Shown: piece after piece, positions 42,001-50,867 of the stretch
Layout of the letters: each line of letters opens with the position of its first letter
Position numbering within the stretch: the first letter of the stretch is position 1
Made by a program: the position numbers and the translations under genes
The notes under the pieces: generated by a model
Databases searched by the model: none
The model's input: only the letters and a program-made list of their open reading frames with translations
Told to the model about the DNA's origin: nothing
Assembly (NCBI GenBank): GCA_019417325.1
Contig: DXVO01000010.1
Coordinates: 1 to 64,000 of the forward strand
Direction: 5' to 3'
From: Parabacteroides sp.
GTDB lineage: Bacteria > Bacteroidota > Bacteroidia > Bacteroidales > Tannerellaceae
Length of the DNA stretch: 64,000 bases

Positions 42001-44734
42001 CTTTGAACGGAATGCGGAATGTCCGGTTTTCATCGCTCATTTCAAATCGTTTCCGCTCGATACATTTCCTGTTAGCATCATATATTTCGTATAAAATATA
42101 GGCTTGTTTATCGGATGTACCGAATATAAATTCTGCATCTTCACCCGGCAGGCAAGTTGTCTTTTCTTTGATTAGCCAGGTATGCATGAATACAGGAGGA
42201 CGTTTGTCTTTTTTATCATACAGAATGAAATCGGTATCGGTTGTTATTTCTTTTCCATTTTGATCTGCCGCTTTCACTTCCAGGCGGTAGCGTCCGGATA
42301 CCAGTGTACGGAATACTGAGTTGGGGATAGCTTGTCCGGTTGAGAAGTTACCGGAAGCCACTTCCATCTTTATCTTGAACCGTTCAATTCCATAGACAGA
42401 TTTTTCCTGTGCTTTTTCATCCAAAGCATATATTTTGTAGGTACCGTTAGTCGATATTTCTTTTCCGTTTATGGTGAATGCCGAAACATTGGCTGTAGCC
42501 GAATCGCGCTCCATTTGTTGTTCGGAGCGGATGGTCAATAAGATTCCGGAATCTCCAACGGAGAACGTGTATTGCGCTTCCTGGGTTTCCCCTTTACTGT
42601 CGGTTAATGTTGCTGTAACTTCATAGGTTTGGAATACAGGACGTCCGAAATCATTTTTCATTCGTTCTGGGACAAAAGAAAAAGAGAAATTGCCTTTTTC
42701 ATCAACTGTTGTTGTGCCGCTTGCCACTTGTCCGAAATCAGAAAAATAAGGCATGTACAAACGTAACCAGAACGGACGTTTGGATATTTGCCATTTGATT
42801 TCACCGGTTTGCAATGCCACTCCTGAGAATGTTTTGGCTGAACCTTCTATTTTTACGGGTTTTCCGAAGAATACCTCGTTTTCCTCTGGATTGATAGTAA
42901 TCTGGAAAGTCGGACGTTTATATTCTTCAACCTGTATATTCGTTTGTCCTCTGTCGGATGTGATTGAGAAAGAACCACTCAAAACGGATTGAGGAATTGT
43001 AAATTCTCCGTTGAACGAACCGAACTGGTCGGTTGTAAGTTTCTTATTGGCTACTTCCTGATAGTTCGCATCGCGCAGGCTTACTGAAAATGTGCGGTTG
43101 GCTACTACATGCGGATTGTCCGTGTCTTTTACATACGCGATGCCTTTGAAGAATACGGTTTGTCCGGGGCGATATAATCCACGGTCAGTGAACAGGGATA
43201 ATTCAATCTGTTCTTTTTCCTGCGGACGATAGGTTCCTGCTGGATAGACAGAGGTAAGAACTGCCATGGTATCTTCGCGGAAAGTTGGACGCACGGCCTC
43301 AAACCGTTGCTTTGCAGGAAGTATGGCAAGACCATACTGGTCGGTTTTAACATGTCCGAGAGCTACCGGGTTACCTTGGGTATTTGTCTTATAATAAGTA
43401 ACATTTGCACCTTCTATAGGTTTACCGCTTTCAACGTCTGTAACCAGCACATCGGTAGTTCCATTGTTTTGTCCCCGCGTAAGGATACCCAAGCGGCTGA
43501 CGCTGAAACGTGCACTGGTTTCAAGGTTGTTATCAGGTGTCGATACCGTGTATTCATACAATCCTAATTGTTCCATCGGGATTGTCAAGGTGGTATCGTT
43601 CTGTGTGTAACTGTTTTTTAAAGGTAGATTGTAGACTGTCTCTTTCAGTAGTTTACCCCGTTGTTTTTGGTTTTTAGGATAATTCTTCCATGCCAGTTCC
43701 GGCTGACGGAGGCTTTGATATATGCGTACAATCAGTTTAGGGGTATTTTGGTATTGTATCTGGATAGAGAGATTTTTGCCCGGATAAATATTGTGCCCGG
43801 CCTGTGTTCTCAGTTGGGGATTTTCTAATGAAGTCAACATGTTCTTGACACTGCTTATCCGTTCGTATTTCGGATAGCGGGCAATACATTCTTTACAGGT
43901 AGAATAGATAAGCCCTTTGATGGAGTCGTTTTGTTCGGGAGTCCCTCTATAGGATTGACTTTGCAGGACTTGCAAACGGGCAATACATATTTCTGCTGCA
44001 AACGGTTCTTTTTCGTATTGCTTGAATAAACTGTCTAATTTCGACAAATATTCGGAAGACTGGGCGGGTTTATCTGAATAGTAAAAATTGAACCAATCCA
44101 ATTCATCCATTACAAGCGCTTTTGTATTTGTCTGGGTACGGCGGAAAGCCAGAAGGGCGTTATACCATTCGGCCGACGGTTGTATGTTTATTGCACGGAA
44201 AGCCAGGAAATCATATAAGGTAGGGCGAAGTTCCGGCGAGTCTTTTCCTTTTGTGAGGACGGCATCAAATCGGCTTACCGGTGTTTCCTGCAATAGACCG
44301 GCAGGCTGTAAAGAGGCTGTTAATTCGCTTTTGATTTTATCCTGGAACAGATTGGTAGTCCATTCGCGTATATCTTCCGGAACATATCCTTCCAGATTTG
44401 TTCGTTGGTTGATTTTCCAGCGATTATTGTTATAGTAAGAATCATACATCTGGGCAATCATCGAGTGCAGGACTGCCACGCCTGTAGAATCAGTACATGC
44501 TTGGGTGTACTTTTCAACTTCTTTTATCAATTCGGGGAGAGACTCGGTATCTTTCTCCATCTGCTCATTCATTTGTTTGATAAGCGACTGGATTAACAAC
44601 GGTGTGTTTCTTGTCTGAATGGCTTCTATTATCGCTTTTTCTCCGGCGGATACCCGGTTAGCGTTCACATAGAATGCGGTGGCGAGTATCCCGCATGCTA
44701 CAAGTATTAAAACAACAAATGCTCTTATCTTCAT
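39089..44734 (-). CDS. Alpha-2-macroglobulin family protein without thioester
   Basis: An 1881-aa exported protein. It has an N-terminal membrane/lipid anchor-like segment (FVVLILVACGILATAF), several macroglobulin domains (LFTDRGLYRPGQTVFFKGIA is the MG1/MG2 hallmark), the A2M block (ENFAETAFFYPALVTDAEGN; NTTWKLQLLAQTEDLKYGYL) and an alpha/alpha-toroid region (SWFKGMYPSREITLYILNGM). Where thioester family members have C-x-E-Q, this one reads ITQPDNENIISWF, so the reactive thioester is missing. Family members trap proteases in the periplasm or at the surface. It is about normal length for Bacteroidales homologues. Confidence 0.92.
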   Translation of the reverse strand: MKIRAFVVLILVACGILATAFYVNANRVSAGEKAIIEAIQTRNTPLLIQSLIKQMNEQMEKDTESLPELIKEVEKYTQACTDSTGVAVLHSMIAQMYDSYYNNNRWKINQRTNLEGYVPEDIREWTTNLFQDKIKSELTASLQPAGLLQETPVSRFDAVLTKGKDSPELRPTLYDFLAFRAINIQPSAEWYNALLAFRRTQTNTKALVMDELDWFNFYYSDKPAQSSEYLSKLDSLFKQYEKEPFAAEICIARLQVLQSQSYRGTPEQNDSIKGLIYSTCKECIARYPKYERISSVKNMLTSLENPQLRTQAGHNIYPGKNLSIQIQYQNTPKLIVRIYQSLRQPELAWKNYPKNQKQRGKLLKETVYNLPLKNSYTQNDTTLTIPMEQLGLYEYTVSTPDNNLETSARFSVSRLGILTRGQNNGTTDVLVTDVESGKPIEGANVTYYKTNTQGNPVALGHVKTDQYGLAILPAKQRFEAVRPTFREDTMAVLTSVYPAGTYRPQEKEQIELSLFTDRGLYRPGQTVFFKGIAYVKDTDNPHVVANRTFSVSLRDANYQEVANKKLTTDQFGSFNGEFTIPQSVLSGSFSITSDRGQTNIQVEEYKRPTFQITINPEENEVFFGKPVKIEGSAKTFSGVALQTGEIKWQISKRPFWLRLYMPYFSDFGQVASGTTTVDEKGNFSFSFVPERMKNDFGRPVFQTYEVTATLTDSKGETQEAQYTFSVGDSGILLTIRSEQQMERDSATANVSAFTINGKEISTNGTYKIYALDEKAQEKSVYGIERFKIKMEVASGNFSTGQAIPNSVFRTLVSGRYRLEVKAADQNGKEITTDTDFILYDKKDKRPPVFMHTWLIKEKTTCLPGEDAEFIFGTSDKQAYILYEIYDANRKCIERKRFEMSDENRTFRIPFKESDGNGFTVLLTFVKAGETYTEQIQVTRQFPNRKLTIRPETFRDHLLPGSKENWKFRITNADSMAVSAQVLASMYDASLDQIMPFGWSFVPQRYINIWAPGFNPGSAFTTYTQYDNVDIKYLKVIQFQYDQLNWLDVLNSSRLYSNGPYGMMMKSARGVSAYADAAPMVENAVAVEDAVLQENTVANIIAEEEIAPANRQIQLRENFAETAFFYPALVTDAEGNVSFDFTMPESNTTWKLQLLAQTEDLKYGYLSEKVITSKPLMVVPNLPRFMRQGDEVSISTQIINQSDKAITGRVTLELLDPATEQPVVCLSKSQKPFDLTAGNTTTVSWTLPVPTTTDLVICRIVADSENGSDGEQHFIPVLSDKILITESTPFFLMGQGEQAIQLPSAKPQSGRTPFRMTLELTANPVWYAVQALPTITQPDNENIISWFAAYYSNTLASYIANSHPRIQKVINQWKAQGGTASTLLSNLEKNEELKNMLLQETPWVLEADNETEQKQRLSLLFDLNRASQQRTAALEQLLKQQTPDGGWSWFKGMYPSREITLYILNGMAQLTRLNAIEYNQQEKEMQIKALNFLDKQIQQDYEQLTANTKDWQKTLISPLQLNYLFVRSSYRDIPELGEAREAIRFYAARAEKEWNKQSLYGKGETALLMLRNGKKDVANSILAWLRKTATTSTEKGMYWANNRRDNNFFISPLDTHCLLMSVFNELSPNTQETDRMKQWLLNQKRTQNWESVPATVNAIYALLLTGSDWLNTNNACTVKWGNNTYSTNEGEAATGYLKVVLPEKNKNSVGNTISVHKEGSAPAWGAVYDQYFEKINQVQKQKGVLNVEKKLFIETNNGSERQLRPVSPEQPLRIGDKVVVRLTIRTDREMDYVFLKDLRAGCFEPATQISGSTWRDGAWYYQSPTDVSENFFFNSLPEGTYVLEYSVYVSREGQYSGGISTIQCLYAPEFVSHTEGSEITVN

Positions 44735-44876
44735 ATCTATTGGGGTTTACTTGTAAAACAATCATCCTGAATGAAGGTTTTGCAAATCGGTAAATCAAAT
44801 TTGTAAAACCGTCTTTACTGTTAGATACAAAGAAAGAGCAAAAAGTTGTAAATTTGTTGTTAATTAGAGGTAAATC

Positions 44877-45374
44877 TTACTTTTTCCGTACATAAGTAAG
44901 GAATGTGTATGGATACGGATTATTAGCGTCTGCAGGAAATTCCTGACGTTCCACCTCTTCCCATAAATCCCAGTTTACTACCGGAAAGAATGAATCCGCA
45001 TCTTTAAACTCATGATGTACGCGAGTAAGATACATCGTATCGGCAAGACTTAATCCTTGTCTGTAAACGAGAGCGCCGCCGATAATAAATATTTTTTCTT
45101 CTTTTTCGCAGATATCTAATGCATCGTGCATGGATTCGCATGCAAAGCAATTAACGAAACCTGCTTCCGGTAAGGTTGTCAGCACAATATTCTTCCGGTT
45201 GGGTAAAGCACCCTTGGGCAATGATTCGAAAGTTTTACGACCCATGATAACGGCATGACCGGTAGTCAAATCCTTAAAACGTTTCAAATCTGCCGGCATA
45301 CGCCACAACAACTGCACATTTTTACCAATTGCATTGTTGTCAGAAATAGCTGCTACAATTGAAATATTATTCAT
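44877..45374 (-). CDS. folA: Dihydrofolate reductase
   Basis: A 165-aa cytoplasmic enzyme reducing dihydrofolate to tetrahydrofolate with NADPH. The motifs are intact: AIGKNVQLLWRMPADLKRFK, VIMGRKTFESLP, IFIIGGALVYRQGL. It lies 48 nt downstream of thyA in the same direction. The two form the usual thymidylate-folate unit, since ThyA produces the dihydrofolate that FolA recycles. Confidence 0.95.
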   Translation of the reverse strand: MNNISIVAAISDNNAIGKNVQLLWRMPADLKRFKDLTTGHAVIMGRKTFESLPKGALPNRKNIVLTTLPEAGFVNCFACESMHDALDICEKEEKIFIIGGALVYRQGLSLADTMYLTRVHHEFKDADSFFPVVNWDLWEEVERQEFPADANNPYPYTFLTYVRKK

Positions 45375-45422
45375 AACTTATCGATTTAATAGAACTTTAT
45401 AAGTTCGATTGTTATTGTTTTA

Positions 45423-46217
45423 TTATACGGCAACATCGCCTTTGATATGAGGATGCGGGTCATAACCCGTTAAATTGAAATCTTCATATTTGAAGTCGAA
45501 GATACTTTTTACGTCCGGATTTATTTCCATTGCCGGAAGAGAACGCGGTTCACGGGAAAGTTGCAATTTGACTTGTTCCAAATGGTTCGTATAAATATGT
45601 GCGTCTCCCAGCGTGTGGACGAAATCCCCGGCTTTGAGACCTGTTACCTGTGCCATCATTTGTAATAACAAAGCATAAGAAGCAATGTTGAAAGGCACTC
45701 CAAGAAATATGTCGGCGCTACGTTGGTACATTTGCAGGCTCAATCGGCCATTGGCTACATAAAACTGGAAGAAAGCATGGCATGGGGGCAGATTCATATT
45801 ATCCAAATCACCCACATTCCAAGCACTAACAATGATACGACGCGAATCCGGATTGTGTTTTATTGTATCTACAGCTTCACTGATTTGGTCGATTGATCCT
45901 CCTTTGTAGTCGGGCCACGAACGCCATTGGTAGCCGTAGATATGTCCGAGATTACCATCAGCATCTGCCCATTCATTCCAGATACGAACTCCGTGTTCCT
46001 GTAGGTATTTTGCGTTAGTATTCCCTTGTAAAAACCACAATAATTCGTATATAATGGATTTTAAATGTAGCTTTTTTGTGGTAAGCAATGGAAAACCATC
46101 TTCCATATTGAAGCGCATCTGATGTCCAAATACACTCAATGTACCGGTTCCTGTACGGTCTTCTTTTTTCACTCCTTCATGGAGCACACGCTCAAGCAGT
46201 TCTAAGTATTGTTTCAT
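45423..46217 (-). CDS. thyA: Thymidylate synthase
   Basis: A 264-aa enzyme, exactly the length of Escherichia coli ThyA when started at 46217 (MKQYLELLERVLHEG); the open frame to 46307 lacks family similarity. Catalytic Cys lies in NLPPCHAFFQFYV. RTGTGTLSVFGHQMRFNM and DAHIYTNHLEQVKLQLSREP are conserved substrate-binding blocks. It converts dUMP to dTMP using methylene-tetrahydrofolate and precedes folA. Confidence 0.96.
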   Translation of the reverse strand: MKQYLELLERVLHEGVKKEDRTGTGTLSVFGHQMRFNMEDGFPLLTTKKLHLKSIIYELLWFLQGNTNAKYLQEHGVRIWNEWADADGNLGHIYGYQWRSWPDYKGGSIDQISEAVDTIKHNPDSRRIIVSAWNVGDLDNMNLPPCHAFFQFYVANGRLSLQMYQRSADIFLGVPFNIASYALLLQMMAQVTGLKAGDFVHTLGDAHIYTNHLEQVKLQLSREPRSLPAMEINPDVKSIFDFKYEDFNLTGYDPHPHIKGDVAV

Positions 46218-46354
46218 TTTTGAACTTTGATAGTAACATGCAAAAGTACGAAAGTGATTTGTATAAAGCAATAGCCGTAAATTTTGGAGCTGCCTTTTAC
46301 CTGACATTTTTGAACATTATCAAAGAATGTTATTAAGTTTTGCCTGTAAAAACG

Positions 46355-46362
46355 TATATTTG
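46355..46362 (+). promoter_or_regulatory. -7 box of the aldose 1-epimerase gene
   Basis: TATATTTG fits TAnnTTTG, ~33 nt before the ATG at 46395. No properly spaced -33 TTTG. Confidence 0.5.
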
Positions 46363-46394
46363 CCTGCAAAATAATATTTAATTTTAATATCGAA

Positions 46395-47525
46395 ATGAAG
46401 AGACTATGTATGGCTGTTATGGCAATGTGTATATTGTTGTCATGCAGTGAGAAAAAAGAGGAAACTACACTTTCCGGTCTGACTCCGGCAAACTTTGTAT
46501 CGGAAGTGGAAGGTAAACCTACTGCCTTGTATGTGTTAAAGAACCAGAAAGGAGCAGAAGCCTGTATTACAAACTGGGGTGGACGTCTGGTGTCAGTGAT
46601 GGTACCCGATAAGAATGGAAAAATGACTGATGTTGTGTTGGGGTATGATAACATTAAACAATATGTGGATTTCCCGGATAATAACTACGGTGGTTTAATC
46701 GGACGTTATGGTAACCGTATCGCAAACGGTCGTTTTACCTTGGATGGTACTGAATACCAGCTTCCTCAAAATAATAACGGCCACTGCCTGCATGGAGGCC
46801 CGTTGGGCTATCATACACGTGTATGGGATGCGAAACAATTGAATGACCAGACTTTGGAACTGACATATCTTTCTAAAGACGGTGAAGCGGGTTTTCCTGG
46901 AAATCTGAATATGAAAGTGACTTATACATTAACGGATGATAATGCCGTTGATATTAAGTATGAGGCTACAACCGACAAACCTACAATTGTAAACCTGACC
47001 AACCATAGCTATTTCAATTTGTCCGGTATGCCGGGTTCCCAGATTCTGGATCATCAGATTATGATTAATGCCGATCGTTATACTCCGGTAGATAGTACAT
47101 TGATTCCTACTTCTGAACTTGCATCCGTAGACGGAACTCCGATGGATTTGCGTCAACCGATACTGGTAGGTGCTCATATCAATGATGATTTCGATCAGTT
47201 GGTTAAGGGACGCGGTTACGACCATAACTGGGTATTAAATACAAACAACGATATTAAAACCCTGGCTGCAAAAGCCTATTCACCGGTTAGTGGTATCGCT
47301 TTGGAAGTATATACCAATGAACCGGGTGTACAGTTCTATGCAGGAAACTTTATGGATGGCAATGATGTGGGTAAACATGGTGTGAAGTATCCGCATCGTG
47401 GTGCTCTCTGTCTGGAAACACAACATTATCCGGATTCTCCCAACCAACCTACATTCCCAAGTGTAGTTCTTCGTCCGGGTGAAAAATATTTCAGTGAATG
47501 TATGTATAAGTTTACTGTTGAATAA
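46395..47525 (+). CDS. galM: Aldose 1-epimerase (mutarotase), lipoprotein form
   Basis: A 376-aa enzyme with a lipoprotein signal (CILLSCSEKKEE), so it acts in the periplasm or on the outer membrane. Motifs of GalM are present: GGLIGRYGNRIANGRFTLDG, HCLHGGPLGYHTRVWDA, the catalytic His in NHSYFNLSG and the C-terminal Glu in CLETQHYPDSPNQPTFPS. It interconverts alpha and beta anomers of galactose or related sugars. It is divergent from thyA and ends before a strong terminator. Confidence 0.93.
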   Translation: MKRLCMAVMAMCILLSCSEKKEETTLSGLTPANFVSEVEGKPTALYVLKNQKGAEACITNWGGRLVSVMVPDKNGKMTDVVLGYDNIKQYVDFPDNNYGGLIGRYGNRIANGRFTLDGTEYQLPQNNNGHCLHGGPLGYHTRVWDAKQLNDQTLELTYLSKDGEAGFPGNLNMKVTYTLTDDNAVDIKYEATTDKPTIVNLTNHSYFNLSGMPGSQILDHQIMINADRYTPVDSTLIPTSELASVDGTPMDLRQPILVGAHINDDFDQLVKGRGYDHNWVLNTNNDIKTLAAKAYSPVSGIALEVYTNEPGVQFYAGNFMDGNDVGKHGVKYPHRGALCLETQHYPDSPNQPTFPSVVLRPGEKYFSECMYKFTVE

Positions 47526-47568
47526 TACAGCCTTTATAGAGAAATTTTAAAAGCTTATTTTTTTATAG

Positions 47569-47612
47569 ACGACGCAGGATATGCAAATTTGCCATATTCT
47601 GCGTCGTTTGCA
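47569..47612 (+). terminator. Terminator after galM
   Basis: A long stem with one mismatch: ACGACGCAG and ATATG pair with CATAT and CTGCGTCGT (47569-47607) around a 9-nt loop. Only a short T-run follows, so strength is uncertain. Confidence 0.65.
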
Positions 47613-47692
47613 TTTATAGTAAAGTAAAGACAATCCTACGCTTTTTCAGAACTATACCGGATGTGTTTTCAAATTCCAACCGATAAAAGAAA

Positions 47693-47788
47693 AGTTTCAT
47701 CAGCATGAAACAAAAAGTTTCAGCCGATGAAACTAAAAGTTCCAAGTTATGAAACAAAAAGTTTCAAACATGAAATTATTTTTGAAAC
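47693..47788. repeat. Tandem mini-hairpins (GTTTCA...TGAAAC)
   Basis: Four units of about 23-24 bp, each GTTTCA or GTTCCA, 4-6 nt, TGAAAC or TGAAA, then CAAAA/TAAAA. A final GAAACT follows. The region 47526-48200 has no other gene besides this and the palindrome at 47968-48123. Confidence 0.8.
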
Positions 47789-47967
47789 TAGATGGAGGTT
47801 CCCGGTTCGTACGAAGAATTTATGAATTCGGATTTGTTAATGTTTCTTTGCAAACAATATGTTTCGTTGATTTTCCATATATTTGCATCATACATATTTA
47901 CAGCCGGAATTTGAAGTTCAGGCTGTGTGTTATATTGATAACGTTAAGCGTTTAAGATATTATCTTT

Positions 47968-48123
47968 GGAACTGAAAATCGCCAAGTTTCATGTCGAACA
48001 GAGATAATAGACAACTAAACGCTCACGCTTGTTATATATACCAGGTATATATACAGGTATATAATAGAGCGTGGGCTGTTGTTTGTTATTTGTTCGATGG
48101 GTGTTTGGCGATACCTCAGTTCC
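47968..48123. repeat. 156-bp imperfect palindrome (MITE-like or long RNA hairpin)
   Basis: The two halves match in order from the outside: GGAACTGA/TCAGTTCC, CGCCAA/TTGGCG, TCGAACA/TGTTCGA, ACAAC/GTTGT, CACGCT/AGCGTG, TATATACC/GGTATATA. The centre is an AT-rich loop. It lies ~77 bp upstream of the gene at 48201. Confidence 0.75.
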
Positions 48124-48200
48124 TAATAATAGATTACAGTTCCCACGCTTTTTAATAAATAAGCACCGAACTAAGGGGAATAGTGAGGTAATGTTTGATT

Positions 48201-48560
48201 ATGAATGTAGTAAAAAATGAACGTATCGCCATTTGCTGTATATTGCTGGATGTTATGAGCGATGTAAAAGAGGTTGTTTCTTTAACCGATAGTCGTCACT
48301 ATCCCGCTTTACAGGATAAAACCGGTTTGACGGATGAAGATTTTAAAGATGCACGTTCTTGCTCCGTACTATCCGCTCTGGTTGTATTGAAGAGTATGCA
48401 CTATAATAAGAAAATGTTATTGGCACTTACTGTTTGTGATATTTATTCAGAGTGCGAAGCCGTAACATTGAATCACCGGGTTGCTTTTGAAGTATTGATG
48501 AATGCGATAGAATGGCCCATTTCTTTCTCTGAAATATTAACGATAAGCCGTTCGGAATAA
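48201..48560 (+). CDS. Hypothetical protein
   Basis: A 119-aa protein, predicted helical and without signal peptide, starting MNVVKNERIAICCILLDVMS. It contains DSRHYPALQDKTGLTDEDF and is rich in hydrophobic residues toward the middle. I do not recognise it. Codon composition looks like a real gene and it ends one base before the convergent PorE-like gene. A TTG six bases upstream could serve as an alternative start. The long palindrome at 47968-48123 lies in its upstream region and may affect its expression. Confidence 0.55.
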   Translation: MNVVKNERIAICCILLDVMSDVKEVVSLTDSRHYPALQDKTGLTDEDFKDARSCSVLSALVVLKSMHYNKKMLLALTVCDIYSECEAVTLNHRVAFEVLMNAIEWPISFSEILTISRSE

Positions 48561-48561
48561 T

Positions 48562-50172
48562 TTATAAGGAGCCGTTATCATTTTTGATTATTTTAATTTC
48601 TGTGCGGCGGTTTATTTGATTCGCCAATTCTTGTTCTTTGTGAGTTAATCGTTTTATAAAAGTATTAGTCAACGTATCACCCTCTTTTAGAAACTTAAAC
48701 TTATTGGCCGTTTTACTATTGATAATTACAGGTTTATTTTTTCCATATCCTTTTGTCTTGAGCCGTTCGGAGTTGATTCCTGCTGTAGCCAGATAGTTTG
48801 CAACAGCTAATGCGCGATTTTGTGATAGTTGTTCATTGTATTGCTTTGTCCCTTTCTCATCTGTATGCGCCCCGATTTCAATGCTTATGTCGGGATTGTC
48901 ATTTAATAATTTGAGTATTTCATCCAGGGCTTTTTTTGAATCCGGACGAAAAACAGCCTGGTTAAAATCATAGAAAATGTTTTCTATCACAATCGGAGTA
49001 TCAACCGGAGACAGATAAAAATCAACAATGTAAGTTTCGCTTTCTTCTTCAGGATCTGTCTTTAAAGCAAAGCTCTGATTCAAGTGACCTGAAGCACTTG
49101 CCATCATAATATATTCTGTGTTATGTGCCAACCGGGTTCGGAAATGGCCTGCTTTTTCTGTCTTTATTTTCTTGTTTAATCCGTCTTCCCCTACGATACG
49201 GATTGTTACACTGTCTATCGGGATTTCATTGATATCCTTAACGATGCCTTCTATATAAATGTTGATTGGGGATAATTTAAAAGAATACGTATTTGTTTGT
49301 CCCCGTTTATTATTCCGGTTGGAGTTGAAAAAGCCCGCCTTTTCACCCTTCTCTGTAAATAGTATATTGAAATCATCCCCCGGAGAGTTTACGGGAGACT
49401 TTAAATTTTTAATTAGCCATTTTCCCGATGGAGTAGGAGTTGCTTTGAAAATATCCAGTCCACCCAATCCCGGATGACCATTCGATGAAAAATAAAGAGT
49501 TCTGTCTCTACATATATAAGGGTCTATTTCATCACCTTCCGTATTGATAGAGGGGCCGAGATTTTCGATTGTCCCAATATGATTTCCTGTGATATGTACC
49601 CGGAATAAATCTTTTCCTCCATATCCTTTCAGTGTATCGGTAGAGAAGTACATATATTTTTCATCAGAGAGGGATGTGGCATATCCCGTTTGGGGAATAG
49701 AATCGGTTTTACTAATCTTATTGACAATATGGCGGGTTGGATGCTGTAGCCAGTCCGGGGCCTTTTTGCTGCCGGTGATACCGTTTTTTGCCAGTTGGCT
49801 ACAGGTATCGGATAGGAGATAACGGTTGTAATAGTTAATGGCATCTTTATATTGGCCATTCTTCTGGTACATCTGCGCCAAATACAACAGGATGCAATTA
49901 TCTGATGTATTATATCTGAGCGCTTGACGATAAGCATGAATGGCTTGTTGTGTTCTGTTTGCCAGCCGGTAGCAATCTCCTAATTTATAGGCAATAGAGC
50001 TTCGGAAAGTTCGTTTATGAGGAGAGGCTTTGGCATATATCTTTTTGAAAAGGAGGGAGGCCTCATAATATTCACCTGATTTCATTTTCCTATCGGCCTT
50101 ATTCAACCGATAGGATTGGCATGCCGAAAGAGAAAAAAGTATACATCCGATAAAAATAGAAAATCGTTTCAT
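48562..50172 (-). CDS. OmpA-family lipoprotein, PorE-like
   Basis: A 536-aa lipoprotein (LSAC). Its order of domains is that of PorE of the type IX secretion system: N-terminal TPRs (about 30-150), a PD40/WD40-like beta-propeller (about 155-300; YMYFSTDTLKGYGGKDLFRV), a carboxypeptidase-regulatory-like domain (about 305-390) and an OmpA peptidoglycan-binding domain (ISIEIGAHTDEKGTKQYNEQ). P. gingivalis PorE is longer (about 670 aa). Several paralogues with this architecture exist in Bacteroidales, so a role in secretion is plausible but not certain. It is convergent with the 119-aa gene, one base apart. Confidence 0.82.
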   Translation of the reverse strand: MKRFSIFIGCILFSLSACQSYRLNKADRKMKSGEYYEASLLFKKIYAKASPHKRTFRSSIAYKLGDCYRLANRTQQAIHAYRQALRYNTSDNCILLYLAQMYQKNGQYKDAINYYNRYLLSDTCSQLAKNGITGSKKAPDWLQHPTRHIVNKISKTDSIPQTGYATSLSDEKYMYFSTDTLKGYGGKDLFRVHITGNHIGTIENLGPSINTEGDEIDPYICRDRTLYFSSNGHPGLGGLDIFKATPTPSGKWLIKNLKSPVNSPGDDFNILFTEKGEKAGFFNSNRNNKRGQTNTYSFKLSPINIYIEGIVKDINEIPIDSVTIRIVGEDGLNKKIKTEKAGHFRTRLAHNTEYIMMASASGHLNQSFALKTDPEEESETYIVDFYLSPVDTPIVIENIFYDFNQAVFRPDSKKALDEILKLLNDNPDISIEIGAHTDEKGTKQYNEQLSQNRALAVANYLATAGINSERLKTKGYGKNKPVIINSKTANKFKFLKEGDTLTNTFIKRLTHKEQELANQINRRTEIKIIKNDNGSL

Positions 50173-50300
50173 GGAGAATTTCGTTGCTGTTTTCTATTAA
50201 AAACGGCTTGTTGTCTCTTTTATTATGAAAGAGTAAAATATAAATACGAATAAGTGAGGTCTAGAAATGAAAATAGCCGACAGTCTTGAGGGCGGACGTA

Positions 50301-50750
50301 TTAATTTTCTATTATTTTCAATAGATAGTTATTACTGCCTTGCCTTTCTTTTTGGGCTGAATAAAAATCTATCTTTTGAAGTGTCTGTGGTTTGATAATA
50401 TTGGAAACAAAGATCGTAAAAGAACCGGCAATCTCTTTGGCATGCGTTTCTTCCTGCTGAGGACAAATTACGATTGTATTATTTCTATTATAGATAGATC
50501 CATTTTCCAATACTTCCATAACTTCAGTATAGCTTTTAATGGAGGCTTCCTTTGGTATGATAATCGCATATTTAAAAGATGATTTCCAGATTTTATCCAA
50601 ATTGGGGTCTGAAATTAGTATTTCTCCATTGTCACATTTACTTACCTGACTGATGACAGTCTTGTTCTGTGATACAATATTAACAGTTAACAAACATGAT
50701 ATGACAATGAACATTAATACCATAATAGATAATAGATTTTTCTTTTTCAT
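50301..50750 (-). CDS. Hypothetical membrane-anchored protein, NVEALA-like cluster
   Basis: A 149-aa protein with an N-terminal membrane segment that could be a signal anchor or lipoprotein signal (MFIVISCLLTV). The rest is soluble (DPNLDKIWKSSFKYAIIIPK; NNTIVICPQQEETHAKEIAG). I do not recognise a family. It is the distal gene of a run of minus-strand, AT-rich genes that includes a signal peptidase and a beta-propeller lipoprotein, so it probably belongs to that unit. It seems to be periplasmic. Confidence 0.55.
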   Translation of the reverse strand: MKKKNLLSIMVLMFIVISCLLTVNIVSQNKTVISQVSKCDNGEILISDPNLDKIWKSSFKYAIIIPKEASIKSYTEVMEVLENGSIYNRNNTIVICPQQEETHAKEIAGSFTIFVSNIIKPQTLQKIDFYSAQKERQGSNNYLLKIIEN

Positions 50751-50867
50751 AATTGTGATAATTAATTTTTTTAATATATTATATAAATAACTAGTCTTTC
50801 TTCTTTATCATTTAAAAATCTATCCCTAAACTCAAAATAGTATTATTCAATCGAGGTTGTGTTTTAG

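Noticed and set aside
47693..47788. CRISPR array
   Set aside because: Units are only 23-24 bp including the gap, there is no 30-bp spacer and there are no cas genes.
47749..47955. 68-aa plus-strand ORF
   Set aside because: It begins inside the mini-hairpin repeats and shows no signal peptide, family motif or promoter.
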